A stretch of DNA of 64,000 nt from Pantoea sp. CCBC3-3-1 (GCF_007981265.1 NZ_CP034363.1:3534001-3598000); one strand, 5' to 3'. Positions 51,471 to 63,576 are shown, counted from the first letter of the stretch. The notes: a model not told the origin generated them from the sequence alone. Translations and numbers: made by a program.

Positions 51471-52132
51471 TGACGATGCCTCCAGGCAAACAGGCCTGAC
51501 AGTGAAAAAAGGATCGGCATACCGGCCGGCACAAACGGAACCGTGGCCAGCGCGATAACTGCGCCGACGGCGGCAGGTATCGCCACACGGCGCTTTTGCA
51601 GCGCCGAAAAAATCAGCGCGATTAAAATAGCCGGGAAAACTGCATCCAGCCCGATGACGCGGGTATCAGGAATCAACTGTCCAATCGACGCCCCTGCCAG
51701 CACGCTCAACGGCCAGCACAGGGCAATACCCAGACCACAAAACCAGTAAGCGGCAACACGCTGTGCCTGATGCGTTTGCGAAATGCCAAAGACGACGCTT
51801 TCGTCATTCATAATGTGACATCCAAGCCAGCTGGCCGCTTTACGCCCAACCAAATCTTTCACCGCGATGCCAAAAGGCAAATGCCGCGCATTGACCAGTA
51901 AACCGGCTGCTGCGGCCATTAACGGACTTCCGCCGCCCGCGACAATACCAATGAACATAAATTCTGATGCCCCGGCCAGCACCATTGTGGAGAGCGCCAT
52001 CGGCACCCATAAAGGAAAGCCCTCGGCGATGGCCAGCGAGCCATAGGAGAGTCCGACCAGGCTGTCGGCCAGGCAAACCAGCAAGATAGCCTTGACCACG
52101 TTTCGGCTTAACACCGGGCGGTAAAGCGCCAT
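51467..52132 (-). CDS. AzlC-family amino acid exporter subunit
   Basis: A 221-residue inner-membrane protein of the AzlC/YgaZ family: GLSYGSLAIAEGFPLWVPMALSTMVLAGASEF (in parts) and NARHLPFGIAVKD are typical. With the AzlD partner it should export branched-chain or related amino acids. It is divergent from the XRE-cupin regulator, which likely controls it. Confidence 0.84.
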   Translation of the reverse strand: MALYRPVLSRNVVKAILLVCLADSLVGLSYGSLAIAEGFPLWVPMALSTMVLAGASEFMFIGIVAGGGSPLMAAAAGLLVNARHLPFGIAVKDLVGRKAASWLGCHIMNDESVVFGISQTHQAQRVAAYWFCGLGIALCWPLSVLAGASIGQLIPDTRVIGLDAVFPAILIALIFSALQKRRVAIPAAVGAVIALATVPFVPAGMPILFSLSGLFAWRHRQ

Positions 52133-52143
52133 AACTTCATCCC

Positions 52144-52165
52144 ATAACGAACGATAAAACGTTAT
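52144..52165. promoter_or_regulatory. Operator-like inverted repeat 1 (azlC/XRE gap)
   Basis: ATAACG-N10-CGTTAT in the 98-bp divergent gap; includes ACGAACG, also seen in repeat 2. Confidence 0.55.
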
Positions 52166-52193
52166 AATGAACGCTTAAAATATGATTTACAAG

Positions 52194-52209
52194 ACGAACG
52201 GTCGTTCGT
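52194..52209. promoter_or_regulatory. Operator-like inverted repeat 2 (azlC/XRE gap)
   Basis: ACGAACG-GT-CGTTCGT, perfect 7-bp arms, 22 bases before the XRE gene start. Confidence 0.65.
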
Positions 52210-52230
52210 TATAGCGAAAGGAAACTGCTT

Positions 52231-52779
52231 TTGTCTCAACCTATCGATATCGTTGCAGGGGGATTGTTACGGGAACGCCAGCGGGCCGGTCTCTCTCTGG
52301 CTGAAGTCGCACGCCGGGCTGGCGTGGCAAAATCGACGCTATCCCAGCTTGAGGCGGGTAATGGTAATCCGAGTCTTGAAACCCTGTGGGCGCTGTGCGC
52401 CGCGCTGAATATTCCCTTCGCGCGGCTACTGGAGCCAGAAGTGAATAAAATGCAGGTTATTCGTTGTGGCCAGGGGCCAATGGTCACCGCAGAGCTGGCT
52501 GATTATAAAGCGATTTTGCTTGCTACCTGTCCACCTGGCGCGCGGCGCGATATATATCTGCTTTTGACCCAGCCGGGTTCTGACCGGCTTTCCAGTCCGC
52601 ATCCCATCGGTTCGGTTGAGCATTTAATCTTAACCAAAGGCCGGGCGCTGGTCGGGTTGACCGCTTCACCTGTTGAACTGCATCCGGGCGATTATATTTC
52701 TTATCCGGCCGATCGGGAGCATCTGTTTCGGGCGCTGGAGCCGGACACGATGGCTATCCTGGTGGCAGAGCAGCGCTAA
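52231..52779 (+). CDS. XRE-family regulator with C-terminal cupin
   Basis: A 182-residue regulator. The N-terminal HTH is LRERQRAGLSLAEVARRAGVAKSTLSQLEAG (in parts); the C-terminal cupin senses a small molecule (LHPGDYISYPADREHLF). Start is TTG with AAAGGAAA upstream. Divergent from azlCD; two shared inverted repeats suggest it binds there. Confidence 0.85.
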   Translation: MSQPIDIVAGGLLRERQRAGLSLAEVARRAGVAKSTLSQLEAGNGNPSLETLWALCAALNIPFARLLEPEVNKMQVIRCGQGPMVTAELADYKAILLATCPPGARRDIYLLLTQPGSDRLSSPHPIGSVEHLILTKGRALVGLTASPVELHPGDYISYPADREHLFRALEPDTMAILVAEQR

Positions 52780-52901
52780 CACAACTGGACACGCCGTTAG
52801 CCTGCTGCAATAAAAAGTAAGAGGTTGAAATAGTTCCGTTCTCGCCGTTACGTGACTGTTACGATATAACACTAAGCACTTTGTGCTGTGAGGATGTTGT
52901 A

Positions 52902-53762
52902 ATGAAAAAAGGCCCGATGACTCCGCTGACCTCCCGTCGCCATTTGCTGCTCTCTGGCCTGGCGCTGGCTTTATTAACCAATAAACCGGCTCGAGCCAAA
53001 GAAGCGCCGCTCAAAACCGTAGGGCCACATGGGAAAACTCACGGCCCGTCTGCCAGCGGCAAGAAGATCGTGATGATCGATCCCGGTCACGGTGGCATTG
53101 ACTCCGGCGCGGTTGGCGAAGAAGGATCGGAAGAGAAACATGTGGTGCTGGAGATTGCTAACCACATCCGCGACTTACTGAACGACCATCCGCACATTGA
53201 GGCGCGCCTCACCCGTGAGAGCGATCATTTTATCCCTTTAGGCGAACGCGTCGAAATTGCGCATCAGCATGGTGCCAGCCTGTTTATGTCGATCCATGCC
53301 GATGGTTTTACCAGCCCGGATGCCAACGGCGCATCGGTATTCGCCCTCTCTAACCGCGGCGCAAGCAGCAGCATGGCGCGCTATCTTTCCAACAGGGAAA
53401 ACGCGGCTGATGACGTGGGCGGCGTAAAAGTGGCGCAGAAAGATCATTATCTACAACAGGTACTGTTTGACCTGGTGCAAACCGATACGATCAAGAACAG
53501 CCTGACGCTGGGTAAACACGTGCTGAATCAGATCCGTCCGGTGCATCATTTGCACAGCCAGCATACCGAACAGGCAGCTTTTGCGGTGCTGAAGTCGCCG
53601 TCGATTCCGTCTGTGCTGGTAGAAACTTCATTTATTACCAATCCGTCCGAAGAGCGCTTACTGGGCACGACAGCGTTCCGCCGCAAGATTGCCAGCGCTA
53701 TCGTTGACGGTATCAACAGTTATTTCACCGAATTCGATGCGAATAACCGCCGTCCCGGCTGA
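52902..53762 (+). CDS. amiA: N-acetylmuramoyl-L-alanine amidase AmiA
   Basis: A 286-residue periplasmic zinc amidase cleaving the peptide from the glycan in peptidoglycan during daughter-cell separation. A Tat-type signal (TSRRHLLLSGLALAL) is present. The Amidase_3 domain has IDPGHGGIDSGA, a Zn Glu region (EEKHVVLEIA), SIHADGF and SVLVETSFITNPSEE. ATG 52902 is preferred over an earlier codon. E. coli AmiA is 289 residues. Confidence 0.93.
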   Translation: MKKGPMTPLTSRRHLLLSGLALALLTNKPARAKEAPLKTVGPHGKTHGPSASGKKIVMIDPGHGGIDSGAVGEEGSEEKHVVLEIANHIRDLLNDHPHIEARLTRESDHFIPLGERVEIAHQHGASLFMSIHADGFTSPDANGASVFALSNRGASSSMARYLSNRENAADDVGGVKVAQKDHYLQQVLFDLVQTDTIKNSLTLGKHVLNQIRPVHHLHSQHTEQAAFAVLKSPSIPSVLVETSFITNPSEERLLGTTAFRRKIASAIVDGINSYFTEFDANNRRPG

Positions 53763-54770
<1,008 letters not shown>

Positions 54771-54870
54771 ACCGATTTAAAACAGGGTGTTAAGCAGGTA
54801 TTAAGACAGGGTTTCCCTCAGGCGGCTAACACCGTGCTGGCGTGAGAAACCCCATGTTCCTGCTCACCTT

Positions 54871-57150
54871 TTATAACGGGGTCGTTTGTGCCTCCACCAC
54901 CGCCAGTGCCACCATATTGACGATACGTCGCACCGACGCGACTGGCGTCAACACGTGGACCGGTTTGGCGATGCCCATCAGCACCGGCCCCACTGTCACC
55001 CCTTCCGAACAGGAGACCCGCAGCAGGTTATAGCTGATCCTCGCGGCCTCCACGTTAGGCATAATCAAGATATTAGCAGCGCCTTTTAACGGGCTGTCCG
55101 GCATCAAATCCTGACGAATACTTTCTACCAGCGCGGCATCGCCATGCATCTCGCCATCAATTTCCAGTTCCGGTGCACGCGCCTGCACCCTCGCCAGCGT
55201 CTGGCGCATCTTACTGGCGGCGGGACCGTCGGACGTGCCAAAACTGGAGTGTGACAGCAGCGCCACTTTAGGTTCAATACCGAAACGCCGCACCGTTTCT
55301 GCCGCCATCAGCGTGAGCTCGGTCAGCTGCTCGGGCGTGGGATCTTCGTTAACGTAAGTGTCGGCGATAAAAGTATTGCCACTCGGCAGCAGCAGCGCGT
55401 TCATGGCACCCGCCACTTTGACGTCCTGCCGGAAGCCAAACAGCTTTTCAATCACGTCATAATGCTCGTGATAATCGCCAATAGTGCCGCAAATCAGCGC
55501 ATCGGCTTCGCCGCGATGAACCATGATTGCGCCGATAAGCGTTGGATTACCGATAACCGCGCGCTGGGCCTGCTCCGGCGACACCCCGCGCCGCTTCATG
55601 ATGTGATAATATTCGTTCCAGTAGGCCTTAAAGCGCGGATCGGACTGATTGTTCACAACCTCAAAATCTTTTCCCGCCTCGATTTTCAGCCCGAGCTTTT
55701 TCAGCCGCATCTCAATCACATTAGGGCGACCAATCAGTATCGGTTTCGCCAATCCCAGCGTGACCAGCTCCTGCGTAGCATGCAGGACTCGCGCCTCTTC
55801 CCCTTCCGCCAGCACCACGCGTTTAGGATCTTTACGTGCCTGAGTAAAGATGGGTTTCATAAACAGATTGGTTTTATAGACAAATTCTCCCAGTTTTTCG
55901 CGATAGGCATCCATATCGTGAATGGGACGTGTCGCCACGCCCGACGCCATGGCTGCTTTAGCGACGGCGGGCGCGATTTGTACAATCAGCCGCGGGTCGA
56001 AAGGCTTGGGGATCAGATAATCGGGCCCGAAAGAGCGTTCTTCATCGCCATAAGCGGAGGCCACCACGTCACTTTGTTCTGCCAGCGCCAGTTCCGCAAT
56101 CGCCTGTACCGCCGCCAGTTTCATCGCCTCATTGATTGCCGTAGCACCAACATCCAGCGCACCGCGAAAAATAAACGGGAAGCAGAGCACGTTATTGACC
56201 TGATTTGGGTAATCGGAACGTCCGGTGCAGATAATCGCATCGGGACGTACAGCCTTTGCGAGCGGCGGCAGGATTTCCGGTTCCGGGTTGGCCAGCGCCA
56301 GAATCAGCGGGTCACGCGCCATTTTTTTGACCATTTCCGGCTTCATCACGCCCGGCCCTGAACAGCCAAGGAAGATATCCGCGTCAGCAATTACTTCATC
56401 CAGCGTGCGCTTTCCGTTGTCCGGGATAGCATAAGCCGCTTTGGTTTCCACCATATCTGCTTCGCGGCCCTGATAAATTACGCCACGGGAATCGCAGACC
56501 ACGATATGGTGGCGCTGCATTCCCAACGCCACCAGCAGATTCATACAGGCGATGGCGGATGCGCCCGCTCCCGATACCACCAGTCGCACATCGGCGATAT
56601 TTTTCTGCACTACGCGCAGTCCGTTTAGCACCGCTGCCGTACAGATAATAGCGGTACCGTGTTGGTCATCATGAAATACCGGAATGTTCATGCGCTCGCG
56701 CAGCGCTTTTTCAATGTAAAAACATTCCGGCGCTTTAATATCTTCGAGGTTAATCCCGCCGAATGTGGGTTCCAGCGCCGCCACCACCTCAATCAGTCGG
56801 TCGGGGTCCGTCTCATCAATCTCAATATCAAATACGTCGATACCGGCGAATTTCTTGAACAGTACCCCTTTGCCTTCCATTACCGGTTTTCCTGCCAGCG
56901 CGCCGATATTCCCTAATCCCAGCACGGCCGTTCCGTTCGAGATCACCGCGACCAGATTACCGCGCGCCGTATATTTGTGTGCGGCAAGCGGATCGGCAGC
57001 AATTTCAAGACAGGGCGCCGCCACGCCTGGCGAATAGGCCAGCGCCAGATCGCGCTGCGTCGCCAGCGGTTTAGTTGGAGAGACCTGAATTTTGCCAGGA
57101 ACCGGATATTGATGAAAATCGAGCGCGCTCTGCTTCAGTTGTTCGTCCAT
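54871..57150 (-). CDS. maeB: NADP-dependent malic enzyme MaeB
   Basis: A 759-residue enzyme converting malate to pyruvate plus CO2, same length as E. coli MaeB. The N-terminal malic domain (to about 430) has [36 protein letters not shown] (in parts), GGINLEDI and [13 protein letters not shown]. The C-terminal phosphotransacetylase-like domain is present to the end. ATG 57150 has AGGA at 8 bases; an earlier ATG is too close. Confidence 0.95.
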   Translation of the reverse strand: MDEQLKQSALDFHQYPVPGKIQVSPTKPLATQRDLALAYSPGVAAPCLEIAADPLAAHKYTARGNLVAVISNGTAVLGLGNIGALAGKPVMEGKGVLFKKFAGIDVFDIEIDETDPDRLIEVVAALEPTFGGINLEDIKAPECFYIEKALRERMNIPVFHDDQHGTAIICTAAVLNGLRVVQKNIADVRLVVSGAGASAIACMNLLVALGMQRHHIVVCDSRGVIYQGREADMVETKAAYAIPDNGKRTLDEVIADADIFLGCSGPGVMKPEMVKKMARDPLILALANPEPEILPPLAKAVRPDAIICTGRSDYPNQVNNVLCFPFIFRGALDVGATAINEAMKLAAVQAIAELALAEQSDVVASAYGDEERSFGPDYLIPKPFDPRLIVQIAPAVAKAAMASGVATRPIHDMDAYREKLGEFVYKTNLFMKPIFTQARKDPKRVVLAEGEEARVLHATQELVTLGLAKPILIGRPNVIEMRLKKLGLKIEAGKDFEVVNNQSDPRFKAYWNEYYHIMKRRGVSPEQAQRAVIGNPTLIGAIMVHRGEADALICGTIGDYHEHYDVIEKLFGFRQDVKVAGAMNALLLPSGNTFIADTYVNEDPTPEQLTELTLMAAETVRRFGIEPKVALLSHSSFGTSDGPAASKMRQTLARVQARAPELEIDGEMHGDAALVESIRQDLMPDSPLKGAANILIMPNVEAARISYNLLRVSCSEGVTVGPVLMGIAKPVHVLTPVASVRRIVNMVALAVVEAQTTPL

Positions 57151-57766
57151 TAGCATGATCCTTTCGTTTTGGCAGGAAGGTACAACCGCAACAGCATAAA
57201 AGGTGAGCGCCGGGAAAAACTTGAAGCAGCCCATAGTTCAGCGGCTGCGGGTTAAATGCTGCTGTTCAGCATCGGTAAAAAGGATAACAGCCGTGGGTTA
57301 ACGTTGCGTAATGAGGCTGAAACTGCCGAAATTTGTTACCGTTAACACCAGGTTAAACTCCTGGTTTTCAGAGGGCAAGATTAAATAAAAACAAGTATTA
57401 ACAAAGAGTTAACCATTCAAAATCGCGACGATTATTACGCGTAAGCGGCGCGGCGTCGTGCGCGCCGTCACGTAAATCTGAAGAGGTGCTACACTTTCAG
57501 ATGCGGCATTTTTTCTTTGCGCAAACCTGAGTCATTGGGCTAACCCATTGCAACAATCAGAGAAAACGCATTCCCATCCCAGGACGTCTGATGCAATGTT
57601 TGGCCTGAGAACCTACCACCGTGTCGGGAATCCGCAGCAGGCCTTATGAAAAATCGTTGTGAATATTTAAGGCTTTCAGCGGATTTTTGGCTTAAAAGCC
57701 AGGGCAATCCCGTTGCCCAACGCGGTCATAATCCGCTTTGCAGATTGCACATCAAGGAGTCATGAG
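57151..57766 (+). promoter_or_regulatory. Long maeB/talA divergent gap
   Basis: A 616-base gap with no gene seen. It contains a hairpin ACCAGG-TTAAACT-CCTGGT followed by TTTTC (57347-57370), weak as a terminator, and an AT-rich stretch before talA. In E. coli talA is sigma-S/CreBC controlled; no Cre box was recognised. Confidence 0.4.
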
Positions 57767-58717
57767 ATGAACCAGCTAGACGCATTAAAACAGTACACCA
57801 CCGTGGTGGCAGACAGTGGCGATATCGAATCTATTCGTAATTACCACCCGGAAGATGCCACCACCAATCCATCTCTGATCCTGAAAGCCTCCAGCCTCGA
57901 ATCTTATAAGCACCTGATCACCGACGCTATTGACTACGCCAAAAAACAGGGCGGCAGTAAAGAGACCCAAATCATCAACGCCAGCGACAAAGTTAACGTC
58001 AATCTGGGCTTAGAAATTTTGAAAAGCGTACCGGGCCGTGTCTCGACTGAAGTAGACGCACGCCTGTCGTTCGATCGCGGTATGTGTGTGACCAAGGCTG
58101 AGAAACTGGTCAGAATGTATGAAGATCACGGTATCGACCGTTCACGTATTCTGATCAAGCTGGCTTCCACCTGGGAAGGGATCCGCGCCGCAGAAGAGCT
58201 GGAAAAAAACGGCATCAACTGTAACCTGACGCTGCTGTTCTCCTTCGCCCAGGCTCGTGCCTGTGCCGAAGCGGGCGTATTCCTGATCTCGCCGTTTGTT
58301 GGCCGTATCTACGACTGGTACAACACCCGTAAGCCTCTTGACCCGTATGTGGTGGATGAGGATCCAGGCGTGGTGTCCGTACGTAATATCTACGACTACT
58401 ACAAGCAGCATCGTTATAACACGGTGATTATGGGTGCCAGCTTCCGTAAAACGGAGCAGATTCTGGCGCTGGCAGGCTGCGATCGCCTGACTATTTCCCC
58501 GAACCTGCTGGAAGAGTTGCAGGCAAGCGATGCGCCAGTTGAACGCAAGCTGAAGCCATCAACCGAAGCTTTCCACCAGCCTGCTCCGCTGTCTGAAGCC
58601 CAGTTCCGCTGGGAACATAATCAGGATCCTATGGCGGTAGAAAAACTGGCTGAAGGTATTCGTCAGTTCGCCGTTGACCAGCAGAGCCTGGAAGACGTGC
58701 TGGCAGCACAACTGTAA
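57767..58717 (+). CDS. talA: Transaldolase A
   Basis: A 316-residue cytosolic enzyme of the non-oxidative pentose phosphate pathway, same length as E. coli TalA. Schiff-base K131 is in [21 protein letters not shown] 57767 follows AAGGAG; the upstream in-frame ATG is rejected. Paired with tktB after it. Confidence 0.95.
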   Translation: MNQLDALKQYTTVVADSGDIESIRNYHPEDATTNPSLILKASSLESYKHLITDAIDYAKKQGGSKETQIINASDKVNVNLGLEILKSVPGRVSTEVDARLSFDRGMCVTKAEKLVRMYEDHGIDRSRILIKLASTWEGIRAAEELEKNGINCNLTLLFSFAQARACAEAGVFLISPFVGRIYDWYNTRKPLDPYVVDEDPGVVSVRNIYDYYKQHRYNTVIMGASFRKTEQILALAGCDRLTISPNLLEELQASDAPVERKLKPSTEAFHQPAPLSEAQFRWEHNQDPMAVEKLAEGIRQFAVDQQSLEDVLAAQL

Positions 58718-58730
58718 TCGTATTCATATT

Positions 58731-58778
58731 GAGCGAAAGTTTTCCCGCTAAGGGTCGCGCTGGGAAAAGCTTTCGCTC
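58731..58778 (+). other. Long hairpin between talA and tktB
   Basis: Arms GAGCGAAAG-TTTTCCC-GC and GC-TGGGAAAA-GCTTTCGCTC (nearly complementary, with small bulges). It has no T run directly after, so a stability or processing element is as likely as a terminator. Confidence 0.75.
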
Positions 58779-58828
58779 TGGCGTTTTCATCGCCCAATTT
58801 ATCCCACCCCACTATCAGGGAGAAAAAC

Positions 58829-60829
58829 ATGTCTTCACGTAGAGAGCTGGCTAATGCAATCCGTGCCCTCAGTATGGATGCCGTGCAGAAAGCCAAATCC
58901 GGCCACCCGGGCGCCCCAATGGGCATGGCAGATATTGCTGAAGTGCTGTGGCGCGACTTCTTGCATCACAACCCGACGAACCCGGCCTGGGCCGACCGCG
59001 ACCGTTTCATCCTCTCTAACGGTCACGGCTCCATGCTGCTGTACAGCCTGCTGCACCTCAGCGGCTACGATCTACCGATCGAAGAACTGAAAAACTTCCG
59101 TCAGCTGCATTCTAAAACGCCTGGCCACCCGGAAATCGGTTATACCCCAGGCGTGGAAACCACCACCGGCCCGCTGGGTCAGGGTCTGGCCAACGCGGTA
59201 GGTCTGGCTATTGCTGAACGTACGCTGGCCGCGCAGTTTAACCGTCCGGGTCACGACATTGTCGATCACCACACCTATGTGTTTATGGGCGACGGCTGTC
59301 TGATGGAAGGGATTTCGCATGAAGTTTGTTCGCTGGCCGGTACGCTGGGCCTGGGCAAACTGATCGGTTTCTACGATCACAACGGAATTTCTATTGATGG
59401 CGAAGTCGAGGGCTGGTTCAGCGACGACACCGCGAAACGCTTTGAGGCCTATCACTGGCATGTGATCCGTGATATCGACGGTCACGATGCCGATGCCGTT
59501 GCTAAAGCGATCAAAGAAGCGCAGAGCGTGACCGATAAACCTTCGCTGCTGATCTGCAAAACCATTATTGGCTTTGGCTCACCAAACAAAGCGGGCAAAG
59601 AAGAAGCACACGGCGCGGCGCTGGGCGATGAAGAAATCGCACTGACCCGTAAGCAGCTGGGCTGGACCTCTGCTCCGTTTGAAATTCCACAGGATATCTA
59701 CGCGCAGTGGGATGCGAAAGAAGCAGGCCAACAGTACGAGCAGGCGTGGAACGAGAAGTTCGCCGCTTATAAAGCTGCGCATCCGGAACTGGCGAAAGAG
59801 TATGCGCGCCGTATGGATGGCGGCATGCCGGAAAACTGGGAGCAGGAAACGCAGAAGTTTATCGAACAGCTTCAGGCTAATCCGGCGAAAATTGCCAGCC
59901 GTAAAGCGTCGCAAAACTCGCTGGAAGCTTACGGTAAGCTGCTGCCGGAATTCCTCGGCGGTTCCGCTGACCTGGCGCCAAGTAACCTCACTATCTGGTC
60001 TGGCTCAAAGTCGATCAAAGAGGAAGCTGACGGGAACTATATCCACTACGGCGTGCGCGAGTTCGGTATGACCGCTATCGCTAACGGTATCGCGCATCAT
60101 GGTGGCTTTGTGCCTTACACCGCGACCTTCCTGATGTTTGTGGAATATGCCCGTAACGCAGTGCGTATGGCCGCGCTGATGAAAGCGCGTCAGATTATGG
60201 TCTATACCCACGACTCTATTGGTCTGGGCGAAGATGGCCCGACGCACCAGCCGGTGGAGCAGATTGCCAGCCTGCGCGTCACGCCGAACATGAGCGTCTG
60301 GCGTCCTTGCGACCAGGTCGAAACCGCCGTGGCCTGGAAGCATGCGATTGAACGCCATCATGGCCCTACCGCGCTGATCCTTTCCCGTCAGAATCTGGCA
60401 CAGCCAGAACGTACCAAAGCGCAGCTGGAGAACATCTCCCGCGGTGCTTACGTGCTGAAAGAGTGTGAAGGTACGCCGGAAGTGATCCTGATCGCAACGG
60501 GTTCAGAAGTGGAAATCACGCTGGGTGCTGAAGCGAAACTGACCGCCAGCGGTCATAAAGTTCGCGTGGTTTCAATGCCTTCGACCGATCTGTTTGACAG
60601 GCAGGATGTGGCCTACCGTGAATCCGTGCTGCCATCAACCGTCACCGCGCGCGTGGCTGTTGAAGCGGGCATCGCCGATTACTGGTACAAGTATGTTGGC
60701 CTGAACGGCGCTATCGTTGGGATGACCACCTTTGGTGAATCCGCTCCGGCGGAGAAGCTGTTTAACGAGTTTGGCTTTACGGTGGAAAACATCGTTAGCC
60801 ATGCCGAGAAGCTGCTGAAGCCGCACTGA
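58829..60829 (+). CDS. tktB: Transketolase B
   Basis: A 666-residue TPP enzyme transferring two-carbon units; E. coli TktB is 667. The TPP site is [12 protein letters not shown], then [29 protein letters not shown] (in parts), [13 protein letters not shown] and [15 protein letters not shown] are conserved. Ribosome site AGGGAG precedes the ATG. Followed by a strong terminator. Confidence 0.96.
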   Translation: MSSRRELANAIRALSMDAVQKAKSGHPGAPMGMADIAEVLWRDFLHHNPTNPAWADRDRFILSNGHGSMLLYSLLHLSGYDLPIEELKNFRQLHSKTPGHPEIGYTPGVETTTGPLGQGLANAVGLAIAERTLAAQFNRPGHDIVDHHTYVFMGDGCLMEGISHEVCSLAGTLGLGKLIGFYDHNGISIDGEVEGWFSDDTAKRFEAYHWHVIRDIDGHDADAVAKAIKEAQSVTDKPSLLICKTIIGFGSPNKAGKEEAHGAALGDEEIALTRKQLGWTSAPFEIPQDIYAQWDAKEAGQQYEQAWNEKFAAYKAAHPELAKEYARRMDGGMPENWEQETQKFIEQLQANPAKIASRKASQNSLEAYGKLLPEFLGGSADLAPSNLTIWSGSKSIKEEADGNYIHYGVREFGMTAIANGIAHHGGFVPYTATFLMFVEYARNAVRMAALMKARQIMVYTHDSIGLGEDGPTHQPVEQIASLRVTPNMSVWRPCDQVETAVAWKHAIERHHGPTALILSRQNLAQPERTKAQLENISRGAYVLKECEGTPEVILIATGSEVEITLGAEAKLTASGHKVRVVSMPSTDLFDRQDVAYRESVLPSTVTARVAVEAGIADYWYKYVGLNGAIVGMTTFGESAPAEKLFNEFGFTVENIVSHAEKLLKPH

Positions 60830-60845
60830 TAGTCGTTAACCCTGC

Positions 60846-60877
60846 TACCCCGTCTTCACCGGCGGGGTATTTTTTTG
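60846..60877 (+). terminator. tktB terminator
   Basis: TACCCC and GGGGTA arms with a 12-base loop, then a T run. Confidence 0.88.
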
Positions 60878-60981
60878 CCTGAAAAACGCCTGGTCGGCAA
60901 TAATCGCCCTGCCAGCAAACCCGTTTAACCGCATCAATTGTTATGATATAACATTTCCTTTTTCATTCAGGATTTGTGAAT

Positions 60982-62130
60982 ATGCCTCACTCGCTTTCCC
61001 AACGTCTAATCGCTATTGATGCCCTGCGCGGTCTGGTGATGTTGCTCATGCTGCTCGACCACGTCCGCGAAACTTTTTTTCTTCATCAACAGGTCAGCGA
61101 TCCTATTGACGTCACCAGTACCGATCCGCTGCTGTTCCTGATGCGTACGCTCGCCCACCTCTGCGCACCGACCTTTGTTTTTTTAACCGGGCTGTCTGCC
61201 ATGCTCTATCACCAAAAGGTGCAGGATCGCCGTTTGACCTCGCTGTTTTTGTTTAAGCGGGGCCTGGTGCTGATTTTACTGGAGCTGGTGCTGGTGAATT
61301 TCGGCTGGACTTTTCAGTTTCCGCCACAGGTGATTTACTTACAGGTGATCTGGGCGCTGGGACTGAGCATGCTGGCGCTGGCCGCTCTGCTGTGGCTGCC
61401 TGAAACGGTATTGTTAGCGGTTGCGCTGGCCATCGTCGCCGGGCATAACCTGCTGGATCCGATTGTTCTGTCAACGGAGACGCCGCTGGGAATGCTCTGG
61501 GCCGTGTTACACCAGCGAGGCTGGATTGAGCTGGGCGAGAGCCTGCGGATGCGCACCTCTTATCCGGTGCTGCCGTGGATTGGCACTATCGCACTCGGCT
61601 ACCTTGCCGGGTTGCTTTATCGCCCTCCGGTTGCAGCCGATAAGCGAGTCAACGCCCTGCGGCTTCTCTCACTGGCAACGCTGGTGCTGTTCTTCGGTCT
61701 GCGTTTTTTAAACGGCTACGGCGAAAAACCCTGGCAGCCTGGCGAGAACGTCACCCAGACGATGATGAGCTTTTTCAATCTCATCAAATATCCGCCTTCG
61801 CTGCTGTTTCTCTGCCTGACAGTGAGTATTGCTCTGGCTCTGCTGGCGGCATTTGAACGGCTGCAACAGCATCGAAGTATGGTGCTGCTGGCACAGTTTG
61901 GCGGCGCGCCAATGTTTATGTATCTGTTACATCTTTATCTGCTGAAAGCGATGTATCTGGGTGCGCTTGCCGTCTGGGGGAAAAATCACGGCGACGGGTT
62001 CGGCTTTAATGAGGTGTGGCAGGTGGCTGCCGGGGCGGTTGTACTCGGCGTAATCATTTTCTGGCCGGTACGTGCTTTTGCTGCTTTTAAAGCCCGCCGC
62101 CGCGATATCCCCTGGCTTAAGTATTTTTAA
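60982..62130 (+). CDS. DUF1624 membrane acyltransferase-like protein
   Basis: A 382-residue polytopic membrane protein with about ten hydrophobic segments, of the DUF1624/heparan-alpha-glucosaminide N-acetyltransferase-like group. The N-terminal RLIAIDALRGLVMLLMLLDHVRETF has the conserved DxLRG and DH, and HLCAPTFVFLTGLSAML follows. ATG 60982 lies 9 bases after AGGA; a GTG 6 bases upstream is possible. It converges on ypfG with a 4-base overlap. It is not between tktB and ypfG in E. coli. Substrate unknown. Confidence 0.78.
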   Translation: MPHSLSQRLIAIDALRGLVMLLMLLDHVRETFFLHQQVSDPIDVTSTDPLLFLMRTLAHLCAPTFVFLTGLSAMLYHQKVQDRRLTSLFLFKRGLVLILLELVLVNFGWTFQFPPQVIYLQVIWALGLSMLALAALLWLPETVLLAVALAIVAGHNLLDPIVLSTETPLGMLWAVLHQRGWIELGESLRMRTSYPVLPWIGTIALGYLAGLLYRPPVAADKRVNALRLLSLATLVLFFGLRFLNGYGEKPWQPGENVTQTMMSFFNLIKYPPSLLFLCLTVSIALALLAAFERLQQHRSMVLLAQFGGAPMFMYLLHLYLLKAMYLGALAVWGKNHGDGFGFNEVWQVAAGAVVLGVIIFWPVRAFAAFKARRRDIPWLKYF

Positions 62131-63209
62131 TCACCCACCGCCGGAGCATCAGCTGCGGATGTCTCACGGGTTTCACTGGTCCACAGCGTGGGCCAGTCAT
62201 CGCTACTGTGCCAGGCGTCACAGGTGCCCTCTTCCGCATATTCAGCCAGCACAAATTCGCGGCCATTATATTGCCAGCGCGTGGCGGTGCCACAATCGCC
62301 CAGCCCGCGTCCTTTACTGTAGGTCAGCAGTTCGCTTTTGCTGGCATCGTACTGCGCGTTAATCAGCTCCAGCTTTTTGTCGCTATGGTGTGGCGGCACA
62401 AAAGGCAGCGTCAGGGTGAGCCCCCGGGCCACATAAGGCTGAGTGCGTGTGACTTCAAAAGCCAGATCGATAACGTTATAAGCGCCCATTTCACAACTCA
62501 CCAGCAGTAACGCTTTTTTGTCGCTAAGGGGTGCCACGCTGACCTCGCGTCGCTGTGGATCCAGCGAGCAACGATCGGTATTAACGCGCCAGGTGCCGAA
62601 GTCAATCAGGCCGGTGGTCTCTTCCTGAGTCAGTGCCTGCGGAACATTACGCGGAGCAGAAAGTGTCGGCTGCGCAGCCGGTGCCGGTACGTCGGTGCGG
62701 CTGCCGGGTTTAATCCACGCGCTGGTGCTGTTTACCCTTCCCTGCGTCTCATCCATCAGCAGCAGTGCCGCTTTCAAACCGTGTAAAGAGACAGATGAGC
62801 GTGGCCGATAGAGTAGCTGGATAGTGTTGGTATCCATCACCTGTAACAGAAACTCGTTGATAGAAATGGCGTGTGAGGTGCTCAGATGGTGAGTTTGCAC
62901 ATCCCAGTGCTTGAGATCGAGCCTGAGGCGCTGACCGTCGAGCAGCAAATTATCTTTCAGTGCCGCGCCGTTCAGTTCACCCGAAAAGCGGTTACCGTAA
63001 TCAATGCGCAATAAAGGGCGATCGTCTGCGCCAGCCTGACGGCTGATGGTCATGACCAGCCCTTTATCGCCCGGAAAATTACGGGCTACACAGCTGTTCT
63101 GGTTATTACAGGTAATCTGCCAGTCAGAAAACGTTTTTTGTAAAGGTTCGCCATGCGCTGCCACAACAAAAAAAATTAGCACGAAAGGTAATTTCATCCA
63201 GTAACGCAT
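62127..63209 (-). CDS. ypfG: DUF1176 exported protein YpfG
   Basis: A 360-residue exported protein; signal peptide MRYWMKLPFVLIFFVVAAHG. The DUF1176 body begins FSDWQITCNNQNSCVARNF and contains CEMGAYNVIDLAFEV and CGTATRWQYNGREFVL. In E. coli ypfG follows tktB and precedes nudK; the gene order is kept here. Function unknown. Confidence 0.86.
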   Translation of the reverse strand: MRYWMKLPFVLIFFVVAAHGEPLQKTFSDWQITCNNQNSCVARNFPGDKGLVMTISRQAGADDRPLLRIDYGNRFSGELNGAALKDNLLLDGQRLRLDLKHWDVQTHHLSTSHAISINEFLLQVMDTNTIQLLYRPRSSVSLHGLKAALLLMDETQGRVNSTSAWIKPGSRTDVPAPAAQPTLSAPRNVPQALTQEETTGLIDFGTWRVNTDRCSLDPQRREVSVAPLSDKKALLLVSCEMGAYNVIDLAFEVTRTQPYVARGLTLTLPFVPPHHSDKKLELINAQYDASKSELLTYSKGRGLGDCGTATRWQYNGREFVLAEYAEEGTCDAWHSSDDWPTLWTSETRETSAADAPAVGD

Positions 63210-63576
63210 TGATAACCTTTATCCCCGGGCGGCAGTGGAGCAGAGTGAAGCATAAGCATAGCGCAGTGATTGCCGGTCAGTGGCGTAAGTCAGCAACTGC
63301 GACAGCAATTTATGCACATCGTTAAACAGTTTCAAGCTGATTCTGGTCTCAAGCCAGAGGCTATCATGCCGCCTGGGATCGGTGCGCTCAATCAGATTAG
63401 TCGGACAAGGATCGCCCGATAGCGCCTGTTGCCGCAACCCCGGCAGCAGCCGGCTCGCTATTCTTATTCTCTTTGTCGGGATAAAAAACGTATTTCATCT
63501 TAATAAACAGGGCCAGTGCGATTAGTGTGATTGTTATCACTTTTTAAGCTGATAACGCGCACAGGGCCAATGCCGG
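63210..63576. other. Intergenic stretch between ypfG and nudK
   Basis: A 367-base gap. A 72-codon minus-strand frame (63219-63437) has no recognisable features. No clear promoter or terminator seen. Confidence 0.4.

Noticed and set aside
54775..54870. Terminator between hemF and maeB
   Set aside because: GGGTTTC and GAAACCC are complementary, but the loop is about 30 bases and no T run follows.
63219..63437. 72-codon minus-strand frame between ypfG and nudK
   Set aside because: No ribosome site, no domain, and not recalled at this place in E. coli.
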